Shown here piece by piece: positions 56,777 to 64,000 of a DNA stretch of 64,000 nt. The first letter of the stretch is position 1. Each line of letters begins with the position of its first letter. Under the pieces are notes generated by a model, which was not told the DNA's origin, did not search any database, and worked only from the letters and a program-made list of their open reading frames with translations. A program made the position numbers and the translations under genes. The stretch comes from Bog-756 sp963713625 (GTDB lineage Bacteria > Actinomycetota > Acidimicrobiia > Acidimicrobiales > RAAP-2), in NCBI GenBank assembly GCA_963713625.1, contig CAVQMN010000011.1:62001-126000 (forward strand), read 5' to 3'.

Positions 56777-59146
56777 TCAGCGCGATCCGCCGGTGAGGTT
56801 GTAGATGGTCACCCCGTCGACTGTCTGAGCGGTGAAGTGGCTGGTCACCCACGACTCGATCTGGGACGCCGGGGAGGTCCCCGTAGCTCCGCCCGCGCCA
56901 CCGAAGCCACCCCCAAAACCGCCGCCCCCGCTGATGTAGTAGTGGATCTTTCCCTCGGCCACGTACCGTTCGAACTGGGACAGGGTCGGGGCGGGATCGG
57001 TTCCGTTGAACCCACCGATGGCCATGACCGGATCGCCGGTGGCCAGCTGGTAGCCCGACGCAGAATTGGATCCGGTGGTGGCTGCCACCCACGAATACCG
57101 GGAGGCGTCGGTGCCGAGGAGCGCGGTCAGCTGCTTGCCAGGGGTCGATCCGTCGAGGAGGCCACCGGCGCCACCCGGGCCACCCCGCCCGCCACCTCCG
57201 AAGCCACCCGCACCACCGGTCTGCGCCCCTCGACCGAATCCGCCACCGAATCCCGGCGCCCCACCGGCTCCGGTCGCACCACCGAAGCCGGCCCTGACAC
57301 CACGCGGGAAGGCACCGGCGGGGATGTGCAACCCGTTGGGGAGCTTGGTCCCGTTGGGCAGCGTGAATCCCTTGGGCACGGTGATGCCACCGCCCCGCCC
57401 CTGGCCGCCGAAACCACCACCGCCGAAACCGCCGCCTCCGAAGCGCCGGCCGAACCCACCACCGGTGAACCCACCGGGGCCGCCGAACCCGCCACCACCG
57501 GCGATGGCCGGACCGGCTGAAGGGATGGCTCCGCTGTGGGGTGTGGCTGCCGTGTTCAGCGCATACGCGGCCGGGGCGGCAATGATCGAGGCGATCCCGA
57601 AGCCGGCGATACCCGCGGCCAGGACGCCCCGGGCCCGGGGGAGCAGGGCGATGGCGAGGGCGGCGGCAACACCGGCGACCAGGACGACCCAGCGCAGCGC
57701 CGGGTACCAGGTCGGACTCCATCCGAGGATCACAAAGGCCCAGGCGATGCTGGCCAGGATGGCGACAGCCAGGGCCAGGCGGGGAACGATCTCCTGGCGC
57801 CGCCGCCACAGAGTGGACGCACCCATCCCTACCAGGGCCCCGATGGCCGGGGCGAGAGCCACCGTGTAGTACGGGTGGATGATCCCGTGGGCGAAGCTGA
57901 ACACCGCCCCGGTCACCAGCAGCCATCCGCCGAATATGAGAAAGGCCGCCCGCACCCGATCGGTCCTCGGGGCGCGCCGGGTGAGCCACAGCACGGCGAC
58001 CAGGCCGATCAGGGAGCCGGGAATCAACCACGAGATCTGCCCGCCCATCGAGGAGAGGAACAGCCGGTTCCACCCGGTCGGGCCCCACATGCTGCCGGCG
58101 GCGCCGTGACCGCCGACACTGCCGGTCTCGTTGCCGCTCAGCCGCCCGAAGCCGTTGTAACCGAAGATGAGGTTGAGTTCTGAATTGTTGGTCGAACCCC
58201 CGACGTAGGGCCGGTCGGCGGCCGGGGTCAGTTGCACCGCCGCCACCCACCAACCCGCGGACAAGAGGAGCGCGACCCCGGTGTAGATCAGCTGCACGAT
58301 CCGGCGCCCGAGCTTCGGCGGACCGGCGAACAGGTAGACCAGGACGAGGACGGGTAGGAGGATCAGGGCCTGGAGCATCTTGGTGATGAACCCGAACCCG
58401 ATCAGCGCACCGGCGAACACCATCCATTTGGTCCGCCCACCTTCGATGGCCCGGACCGCGGCATAGGCCGCGGCGGTGAGCACCAGGGTGAGCATGGCGT
58501 CGGGATTGTTGAAGCGGAACATCAGGGTCGCCACCGGAGTCAACGCCAGCACCACCCCGGCCAGCAGCGCGGCTCCGGGCGTGAACCAGCGGCGGACGGT
58601 GACGAAGAGCAATCCGACGGTGGCCACTCCCTCGAGGGCCTGAGGCACCAGGATGCTCCAGGCGTTGACGCCGAACAGTCGGGCCGAGAGTTCCATGACC
58701 CAGAGCGAGGCGGGCGGCTTGTCCACGGTGATGAAGTTGGAGGCGTCGGAGGAGCCGAAGAAGAAGGCCTTCCAACTCTTCGTCCCGGCCTGGACGGCGG
58801 CCGAGTAGAAGCTGTTGGCCCAACCCGATTGACCGAGGCCCCAGATGTAGAGGAAGCCGGTGCCGACCAGCAGCACGACGAGGGCGGGACGGACCCAGGC
58901 CGGATCCTGTGGTCGCCCGCGGACCAGTCGTGCCCACCGCCCGGCCGGCGGAGCCGGCGTGGGCGGATCCACCGGCGCACCGATTCCCCTGGCGGCGATA
59001 CCGGCGTCGCCGGCTGCCCTGTCGGTGTCCCAACCGTAGGGGGCCGGAGACGGGAGGTCGGCGACGCCCGGAGGCACGGTGCCCGGATCGGTGGTGGTGG
59101 CGGTCGCTCCTCCGGCCTCGTCGTGACCGAGTTGCGTGCCGGTCAT
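56777..59146 (-). CDS. Glycosyltransferase family 39 membrane protein with Gly-rich loops
   Basis: This 789-residue protein has about 12 membrane helices at residues 85-530, starting VVLLVGTGFLYIWGLGQSGW. The PMT_2 (ArnT/Pmt-like) catalytic loop contains NSFYSAAVQAG and FITVDKPPASLWVMELSARL. The following extracytoplasmic region (residues about 545-680) is an extreme Gly/Phe/Arg-rich low-complexity loop (FGGGGFGGGGFGGQGRGGG). The end is a compact domain (RYSWVAATTGSNSASGYQLA, VMAIGGFNGTDPAPTLSQFE). It uses a polyprenyl-phosphate sugar. ATG 59146 overlaps the GT2 stop by 4 bp. Confidence 0.9.
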   Translation of the reverse strand: MTGTQLGHDEAGGATATTTDPGTVPPGVADLPSPAPYGWDTDRAAGDAGIAARGIGAPVDPPTPAPPAGRWARLVRGRPQDPAWVRPALVVLLVGTGFLYIWGLGQSGWANSFYSAAVQAGTKSWKAFFFGSSDASNFITVDKPPASLWVMELSARLFGVNAWSILVPQALEGVATVGLLFVTVRRWFTPGAALLAGVVLALTPVATLMFRFNNPDAMLTLVLTAAAYAAVRAIEGGRTKWMVFAGALIGFGFITKMLQALILLPVLVLVYLFAGPPKLGRRIVQLIYTGVALLLSAGWWVAAVQLTPAADRPYVGGSTNNSELNLIFGYNGFGRLSGNETGSVGGHGAAGSMWGPTGWNRLFLSSMGGQISWLIPGSLIGLVAVLWLTRRAPRTDRVRAAFLIFGGWLLVTGAVFSFAHGIIHPYYTVALAPAIGALVGMGASTLWRRRQEIVPRLALAVAILASIAWAFVILGWSPTWYPALRWVVLVAGVAAALAIALLPRARGVLAAGIAGFGIASIIAAPAAYALNTAATPHSGAIPSAGPAIAGGGGFGGPGGFTGGGFGRRFGGGGFGGGGFGGQGRGGGITVPKGFTLPNGTKLPNGLHIPAGAFPRGVRAGFGGATGAGGAPGFGGGFGRGAQTGGAGGFGGGGRGGPGGAGGLLDGSTPGKQLTALLGTDASRYSWVAATTGSNSASGYQLATGDPVMAIGGFNGTDPAPTLSQFERYVAEGKIHYYISGGGGFGGGFGGAGGATGTSPASQIESWVTSHFTAQTVDGVTIYNLTGGSR

Positions 59147-60576
59147 GACGGCCTCCAGGCCACCGTCGGGCATGTGGGCACCGGGAGGGCGCCTGTGTCC
59201 GACGTGTCGGAACCCTCGGCCAGGTGGGTCCCGAATTGCGGTCGGAACACCCAGCTGCGGAGGATGGCGAAGCGGATCACCGCGGCACCGGCGTTCCCCG
59301 CGGTCACGGCGCAGAGCTCGGGGATCAGGGACCGCAGGCCGACGGCGCGGGTGACCGCCAGTGCTCCGGTGGTGAAGGCCAGGCTGACTCCGGTGAGGGC
59401 AGCCGCCGTGGCCATCCGACGGCTTTGGTCCAACCCCCCGTCGCGCCCACCGGCCATCCCCCGGTGGGCGGCGGTGTTGCCCAGGCTGCAGGCCACGATG
59501 GCCACGGCGTTGGCCAGGTACCCACCCAGGCTGGGTTCGAGGGCGGCAAAGGTTCCGGCATAGGCCACGGTGCTGACGGCCCCGACCCCGGCGAAGCGGA
59601 GCAGCTCGTCGGCGAAGACCTCGGTGTCGGCCCGAGTACCCGCCCGGGTGCCGGCCGACGGGGGCCGGGTGGCTCCGATGGTGGTCAGGTCCGACGGGCC
59701 GCCGACCGCCGTCTCGGACTTCGGGCCGGACCGCGTCCGGTGTCCCGATCCCGAGGTGCTCGCTGAGGCCGGGAGCCGGGCCGGGCGCAGGATCGACAGT
59801 TCCGGGTGAGCGGCGGCGCGGGGCTTCGGGCGCCGACCGGTCAGACGGGCCACACCCCGGAGGTCCCGGAGAGCCGTCTGGATGACGGCGACGCGGGAGT
59901 CGGTGTCGTCGACCCAGTCGACCGGGACCTCATGGATGCGCAGACCGACCCGTTGCGCGGTGATCAGGACCTCGGTGTCGAAGAACCACTCGTCGTCCTC
60001 CACCAGAGGGAGCACCTCGGCTGCCGCTTCGCGACGCATGGCCTTGAAGCCGCATTGGGCATCCGTGCACGGGCTCCGGAGGGCCGAGCGCAGCAGCAGG
60101 TTGTAGCCCCGGGAGATCATCTCCCGACGGGCGCCGCGTACCACGTGGGCCCCGGAACCGAGTCTGGTCCCGATGGCCACGTCACTGTGCCCGGACAGGA
60201 GCGGGGCGACCAAGGGCAGGAGGGCGTCCAATCCGGTCGACAGGTCGACATCCATGTAGGCGACCACCGATGCCGAACTCATCGACCACGCCGCCCGCAG
60301 CGCTCGACCGCGTCCCTTCCGGTCGAGGTGGATGGCCCCCACGCCCTCGAGCGTCGTGGTCAGGTCCGTGGCGATCGACCAGGTGCGGTCGGTGCTGGCA
60401 TTGTCGGCGATGGTGATGGTCGTGACGAACGGGAATGACGTGTCGAGATAGGTCCGCAGGGCGCGGATGCTCCGATCCAGCTGCGCAGCCTCGTTGTAGA
60501 CGGGGATGACGATCTCCACGTCCGGTCCCGTGGAGGCGCCGGGGGATTGGAGGCGGGTGATGGGGGCGATGCTCAT
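59143..60576 (-). CDS. Bifunctional GT2 glycosyltransferase/GtrA-like protein
   Basis: Residues about 20-240 are a GT2 domain of the dolichyl/polyprenyl-phosphate mannose synthase type: VEIVIPVYNEAAQLDRSIRA, ITIADNASTDRTWSIA, LDRKGRGRALRAAW, AYMDVDLSTGLDALLPLVAP and a late QCGFKAMRREAA. Residues 335-455 are a GtrA-like four-helix membrane domain (LRFAGVGAVSTVAYAGTFAA and so on). It makes polyprenyl-phosphate sugar and may flip it for the GT39 enzyme. ATG 60576 is used because GC3 is normal from there; the frame is open to ATG 60708, which overlaps the kinase gene. Confidence 0.9.
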   Translation of the reverse strand: MSIAPITRLQSPGASTGPDVEIVIPVYNEAAQLDRSIRALRTYLDTSFPFVTTITIADNASTDRTWSIATDLTTTLEGVGAIHLDRKGRGRALRAAWSMSSASVVAYMDVDLSTGLDALLPLVAPLLSGHSDVAIGTRLGSGAHVVRGARREMISRGYNLLLRSALRSPCTDAQCGFKAMRREAAAEVLPLVEDDEWFFDTEVLITAQRVGLRIHEVPVDWVDDTDSRVAVIQTALRDLRGVARLTGRRPKPRAAAHPELSILRPARLPASASTSGSGHRTRSGPKSETAVGGPSDLTTIGATRPPSAGTRAGTRADTEVFADELLRFAGVGAVSTVAYAGTFAALEPSLGGYLANAVAIVACSLGNTAAHRGMAGGRDGGLDQSRRMATAAALTGVSLAFTTGALAVTRAVGLRSLIPELCAVTAGNAGAAVIRFAILRSWVFRPQFGTHLAEGSDTSDTGALPVPTCPTVAWRPS

Positions 60577-60697
60577 GACCCCGACGGTGGCACGTCGGGA
60601 TCGGATTTGGGTGGGGACGGGCTGTGCGTTCGATGAGAACCGGAGCGATGACGGGACCACGCCCGGAGGGTGCCGGTCGGACCAGAGTGGCTGCGGT

Positions 60698-62350
60698 TCA
60701 CTGACCATCGTCCGCCGCTTCCGCGGTCGAGTCCGCCACATCGGCCGGTGGTCGGTGGTCGGTGGTCGGTGCGGCCGCGGCACCAGCCGGACGCCCTGAC
60801 CGGTTGGCGCTAGGGGCGTGAGGGGCCGGCTCGGAACCCCGGTCCTCCGGCTCGTCTCCGGCCTCGGGTGACGAAGGCGGGGGCGTGGTGGGGAGATGCA
60901 CGAGAAAAGTGGTTCCCCCGCCGACCCGGGACTCGGCCGAAACCGTCCCTCCATGGGCTTCCACGATGGCACTCACGATCGAGAGTCCGAGGCCCGCCCC
61001 CCCGTGGGTCCGGGATCGCGATGGATCGGACCGGTAGAAGCGCTCGAACACGTGCTCAGCCTGCTCGGGCTCCATGCCTGGCCCGTTGTCGCTCACCGTG
61101 ATCACGGCCCCGGCATCGTCTCCGTCCACTTTGACCCGGGCTTCGGTGCCCGGTGGGGTGTGAGCCCGGACGTTCCCGAGCAGGTTGTCGACCACCTGGC
61201 GCAGGCTGGTGGGGTCGCCCATCACCTCGATCGGGTGGGACGCCTCGAAGGTGACCGGCCATGCCGGCCCCACGGTGGACGCGGTGTGCACAGCTTCGGC
61301 GCACAGGGCTACGAGGTCGACGGAACGTTGCTCCATCGGACGGCCTTCATCGAGGCGGGCCAGGAGCAACAGGTCAGCCACGAGATGCTCCATCCGGGTC
61401 GTCTCGTTCCGGATCCCACCCATCAGGCGTTCGAGGTCGGCCTTCTGCTCCGATGCACCCCGTCCGAAGAGCTCGGCGTAGGCGGAGATGGCGGCAATGG
61501 GCGTGCGAAGCTCGTGGGAGGCATCGGCGACGAACCGCCGCAGTCGTTGTTCCGAGTCACGGAGTCGGCGCTCGGAAGCCAGTCGGGCGCTGAAGGCGGA
61601 TTCGATCCGGGTGAGCATGATGTTCAGAGTCCGGGCCAGTCGCCCGACCTCGGTGGTTTCGTTCTCGCCGGGAACACGCTCGGTGAGGTTGCCGCCGGCG
61701 ATGGTCTCGGCGGTCCGCTCCATATCTCGTAGGGGCCGCAACCCGATCCGGACCAGCCACAACCCCCCGATCAGCGCCACGATGACCGCGGCGCCGGTCA
61801 CCACCAGTTCGACCAGGAGCAGATGATGGAGTGTGCTCCCGACGTCACCCAACGGCTGGGCCACGATGAGCACGTCACCATCGGCCAGGGCACAGGCCCG
61901 GACCCGGAACACGGGGCCGCCGGCCTTGGTGGACGGAGCCGTGAAGTAGGTGACGGAGTCGTCGCCGACCACGGTGTAGTCGGGGAGGGTGCTGGGGATC
62001 TGAGGGGAGTACGCGGCGTCGTCGACGTAGGCCGCGCAGTTCTGGCCGTCCACAACGCCACCGGTCGAATAGCGCACCTCCAGCGCGTACTCCTGCACGG
62101 CGTTGGAGGGGACGACATCGCCGTCACCGCCGCCCGGCCCGCCGCCGCCCGGCGGTTGCTGCGGACGGCAGTTCAGCTGCGCCCCGCCATCCAGGAAGTG
62201 GTTGAGGCTCAGCGACTGCTGGTCGAGCTGTTGGTCGACGCGCTGGAAGAGGAACGACTCGAGCGACGAGTAGGTCACGACATCGGCCACCGCCAAGGCC
62301 ACCAGGGCGATGACCCCGATGGCGATCAAGAGGCGGGACCGGAGGGACAT
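60698..62350 (-). CDS. Sensor histidine kinase with HAMP domain
   Basis: This 550-residue kinase has an N-terminal membrane helix (LLIAIGVIALVALAVADVVT), an extracytoplasmic sensor of about 150 residues with a Gly/Pro-rich stretch, a second helix (LVVTGAAVIVALIGGLWLV) and a HAMP domain. The phosphoacceptor His is in FVADASHELRTPIAAI (about residue 285), followed by the ATPase N box NLLGNVRAH, the G1 box SDNGPGM and the G2 box HGGAGLGLSIV. The tail is disordered and Ala/Pro-rich. It starts 3 bp after the response regulator, its partner. It is related to the TcrY/TrcS group. Confidence 0.94.
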   Translation of the reverse strand: MSLRSRLLIAIGVIALVALAVADVVTYSSLESFLFQRVDQQLDQQSLSLNHFLDGGAQLNCRPQQPPGGGGPGGGDGDVVPSNAVQEYALEVRYSTGGVVDGQNCAAYVDDAAYSPQIPSTLPDYTVVGDDSVTYFTAPSTKAGGPVFRVRACALADGDVLIVAQPLGDVGSTLHHLLLVELVVTGAAVIVALIGGLWLVRIGLRPLRDMERTAETIAGGNLTERVPGENETTEVGRLARTLNIMLTRIESAFSARLASERRLRDSEQRLRRFVADASHELRTPIAAISAYAELFGRGASEQKADLERLMGGIRNETTRMEHLVADLLLLARLDEGRPMEQRSVDLVALCAEAVHTASTVGPAWPVTFEASHPIEVMGDPTSLRQVVDNLLGNVRAHTPPGTEARVKVDGDDAGAVITVSDNGPGMEPEQAEHVFERFYRSDPSRSRTHGGAGLGLSIVSAIVEAHGGTVSAESRVGGGTTFLVHLPTTPPPSSPEAGDEPEDRGSEPAPHAPSANRSGRPAGAAAAPTTDHRPPADVADSTAEAADDGQ

Positions 62351-62353
62351 CGA

Positions 62354-63055
62354 TCAGGCTGCGGTCGGCTCGCGCAAGGCGTATCCCACCAAGCGCACCG
62401 TGTGGATGACCGGTGGACCGACCGCTTCGAGCTTCTTGCGGAGATAGCTCACATAGGTCTCGACGACGTTGCCGTCGCCACCGAAGTCGTAGTGCCAGAC
62501 GTGGTCGAGGATCTGGGCCTTCGACAGCACATGGCGGGGGTTGAGAAGGAAGAACCGCAGCAGGTTGAACTCGGTGGCGGTGAGTGCGATGGGCTGTCCG
62601 GCCCGGGTCACCTCGTGGGCGCTCTCGTCCATTTCGATGTCGGCGAACCGGAGCATCCCCTCATCTTCCGGCTCACTTCCGATCCGCCGCAGGATGGCGT
62701 GCACGCGGGCGACGATCTCGGCCAGGGCAAAGGGCTTGGTCACATAGTCGTCGCCACCGACGGTCAGACCCGCCACCTTGTCCTCGATGGCGTCCCGAGC
62801 GGTCAGGAACAGGATGGGGACCCGGATCCCGTCGGCCCGCAGCCTCCGGGTGACCTCGAGGCCGTCGAGGTCGGGAAGCATGACGTCGAGGACGATGAGA
62901 TCAGGGGGATTTTCCTGGGCGGCGGCCAGGGCCAGCCTTCCGTTGACCGCTTCGTCGACTCCGAACCCCTCGTAGCGGAGGGAGGTGGACACGGCGTCGA
63001 CGATCGAGGGTTCATCGTCGACCACGAGAATTCGTTGATTGCGGGTCGGCTCCAC
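62354..63055 (-). CDS. OmpR family response regulator
   Basis: This 233-residue regulator has a receiver domain with the acidic pair in ILVVDDEPS, the phosphoacceptor Asp 57 in LIVLDVMLPDLDG and Lys in YVTKPFALAE. The winged helix of OmpR type has LTATEFNLLRFFLLNPRHVL, DHVWHYDFGGDGNVVETYVS and YLRKKLE. I use the GTG at 63055 because AGGAGGAG lies seven bases upstream; ATG 63088 is in frame but has no ribosome-binding site. The promoter region has three TCACA repeats at 11-bp spacing, so the gene is probably autoregulated. It begins the operon of kinase and glycosyltransferases. Confidence 0.95.
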   Translation of the reverse strand: MEPTRNQRILVVDDEPSIVDAVSTSLRYEGFGVDEAVNGRLALAAAQENPPDLIVLDVMLPDLDGLEVTRRLRADGIRVPILFLTARDAIEDKVAGLTVGGDDYVTKPFALAEIVARVHAILRRIGSEPEDEGMLRFADIEMDESAHEVTRAGQPIALTATEFNLLRFFLLNPRHVLSKAQILDHVWHYDFGGDGNVVETYVSYLRKKLEAVGPPVIHTVRLVGYALREPTAA

Positions 63056-63133
63056 GTGCTCGCTCCTCCTGGAGTTCCTCTGGGGCATGGATTGTCGGTC
63101 TCCACCAGCATCGCACCCGGTTTTGGACACGAC

Positions 63134-63161
63134 ATGTGATCCGCCTGTGAACACGCTGTGA
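63134..63161. promoter_or_regulatory. Three TGTGA repeats at 11-bp spacing, candidate response-regulator box
   Basis: TGTGA occurs at 63135, 63146 and 63157, each exactly 11 bp from the next; the last two are extended to CTGTGA. On the minus strand this reads TCACAG-N5-TCACAG-N5-TCACAT. It has the same form as the PhoP/MtrA direct-repeat boxes of mycobacteria. It sits 80 bp upstream of the response regulator start, between two divergent operons. Confidence 0.7.
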
Positions 63162-63165
63162 GGCC

Positions 63166-63217
63166 GATCCGCCCCGTCCCGATCCGCCCCGTCCCGATCC
63201 GCCCCGTCCCGATCCGC
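63166..63217. repeat. 15-bp tandem repeat, about 3.5 copies
   Basis: GATCCGCCCCGTCCC occurs at 63166, 63181 and 63196 without mismatch, and a partial copy follows at 63211. It lies just beside the TGTGA box in the 321-bp gap between the response regulator and the Thr-rich protein gene. Confidence 0.9.
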
Positions 63218-63376
63218 GTGAACCCGGACCGACGTGGCCCCGGGATTCACAGGCGCCTCTCAGGTGGGATGGAGCTGGGCCTGTACCGGACCATGTGCAA
63301 TGAGTCAGCAGCACGGACTGAACACGGGACCCGACACACACGTACTTCCCCATGACTTGGCACGAAAGGCAATGAC

Positions 63377-63745
63377 ATGGCACAGCACAACTGGCAATCG
63401 GACCACCGCGTCGATCATCCGACCCGACGGACGAGGGACACGGCCGCCGCCCGGGTTCGACGGATCACCGCCCTGATCGGTGTTTCCGCGACCACCGCCG
63501 CGGTCGGACTCGGGGTCCTGGTGGCCTCGGACACGACAGCCCATTCGGCTGCCGCCACCGACTCCTCGACGTCCACCCCGACCAAGAGCGTCGCCACGAA
63601 ATCGGGCTCACTCACCACTCCGGCGACCACGGCGACCACCGCGACTGCTCCGACGACCTCGACCTCGCCGTCCACCTCGACCTCGACGGCCGTGACACCG
63701 ACCACGACGGCGAGGCGGGCGACGACAACGTCGGGGCAGTCGTGA
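63377..63745 (+). CDS. Thr/Ser-rich exported or membrane-anchored small protein
   Basis: This 122-residue protein has a basic N-terminus (residues 1-30), a hydrophobic helix (ITALIGVSATTAAVGLGVLV) and a Thr/Ser/Ala-rich tail that should lie outside the cell (TPATTATTATAPTTSTSPST). Short proteins of this type often sit next to FMN-binding and ApbE genes in actinobacteria, where I infer a role near a membrane flavoprotein. AAAGG lies eight bases before ATG 63377. It overlaps the following gene by 4 bp (GTGA). Confidence 0.72.
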   Translation: MAQHNWQSDHRVDHPTRRTRDTAAARVRRITALIGVSATTAAVGLGVLVASDTTAHSAAATDSSTSTPTKSVATKSGSLTTPATTATTATAPTTSTSPSTSTSTAVTPTTTARRATTTSGQS

Positions 63746-64000
63746 TCGAAGACCCGACAGTCATCGACCATCGACCGAGAGGTCCCGAAGTCGGTGACGG
63801 CACCCGCAGCTCGACCTCGGTCCGTTCCCTGCGGGCCATCGGCACCACGGCGGCGGTCGCCGTCACGGTTCCTGAGTGCGCCGACGACGCCCTCGAGCTG
63901 TTGGCCGAGGATCTTCAGGCCCTCGACGACGCTTGCAGCCGATTCCGCCCCGACTCGGAGCTCCGCAGGATCGAGGGGGCCAGCGCCGGTCGGCCGGTGG
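63742..64000 (+). CDS. FAD:protein FMN transferase (ApbE-like), N-terminal part (partial)
   Basis: The reading frame starts at GTG 63742, inside the stop of the Thr-rich gene, and is open to the end of the window (86 residues). RAIGTTAAVAVTVPECADDA, then LEDLQALDDACSRFRPDSEL-like text (LDDACSRFRPDSELRRI), matches the start of ApbE proteins: the first strand, then the SRFRPDSEL helix. ApbE transfers FMN to Thr in D-x-x-S/T-G-A-T targets on membrane or exported proteins. The first 35 residues are extra and charged. The active site is beyond the window. Confidence 0.82.
   Translation, partial: MIEDPTVIDHRPRGPEVGDGTRSSTSVRSLRAIGTTAAVAVTVPECADDALELLAEDLQALDDACSRFRPDSELRRIEGASAGRPV

Noticed and set aside
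56727..59033. 768-codon open frame on the minus strand across the GT39 gene
   Set aside because: It is a frame shadow caused by high GC; the translation is Arg/Gly-rich and unlike any protein, while the GT39 frame has helices and motifs.

Overview
The window is 64 kb of high-GC actinobacterial chromosome. The gene set (two F420-dependent LLM-class oxidoreductases, several acyl-CoA enzymes, three sulfotransferase/DUF1214/cyclase-type genes, an MMPL transporter, a PtpB-like phosphatase, an ECF41 sigma factor and RecBCD) and the base composition point to the Acidimicrobiia or a close relative. That placement is an inference; no rRNA marker is present. I see no tRNA, rRNA, CRISPR array, insertion sequence or prophage. 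Genes are densely packed, and same-strand neighbours often overlap by 4 bp (ATGA, GTGA or TTGA), so many small operons are translationally coupled.

Layout: 0-3.6 kb holds lipid/F420 genes (the tail of an acyl-CoA dehydrogenase, a thioesterase, an LLM oxidoreductase), then a cyclic-nucleotide-binding protein and a small acidic protein on the minus strand. 3.9-10.2 kb holds a phytoene-desaturase-like FAD enzyme, a membrane protein, a charged protein with a possible MazF-like C-terminus, an HxlR regulator, and a catalase/Fur-family pair. 10.2-15.6 kb (minus) holds an FtsH-like AAA protease with an altered Walker B, a lipoprotein, and an FAD oxidoreductase coupled to an ECF41 sigma factor. The sequence upstream of that pair matches the ECF41 promoter motif. 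15.8-19.4 kb holds a DHA2 efflux pump with a MerR regulator, then a dienelactone hydrolase with a DUF6295 protein.

20.3-29.2 kb is recC-recB-recD, in which recD carries a one-base frameshift. 29.2-40.4 kb holds a class III cyclase with a sulfotransferase, an AEC-like permease, a zinc alcohol dehydrogenase with a VOC protein, a DUF1214/sulfotransferase/GNAT group, an NHL-repeat protein with a GntR regulator and a truncated relative, and a tandem pair of unrecognised paralogues. 40.5-56.7 kb holds an amidase, a second LLM oxidoreductase, a MarR regulator with a heterodimeric ABC exporter, an aldehyde dehydrogenase, MMPL, a tyrosine phosphatase, gabT, a VOC protein and an acyl-CoA dehydrogenase. 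56.8-64 kb holds a response regulator/histidine kinase/GT2-GtrA/GT39 operon. Divergent from it are a Thr-rich exported protein and the start of an ApbE flavin transferase gene. Between them lie three TGTGA repeats at exact 11-bp spacing.

A recurring theme is start codons placed six or seven bases after a TANNNT -10 element with no Shine-Dalgarno sequence, which suggests widespread leaderless mRNAs.
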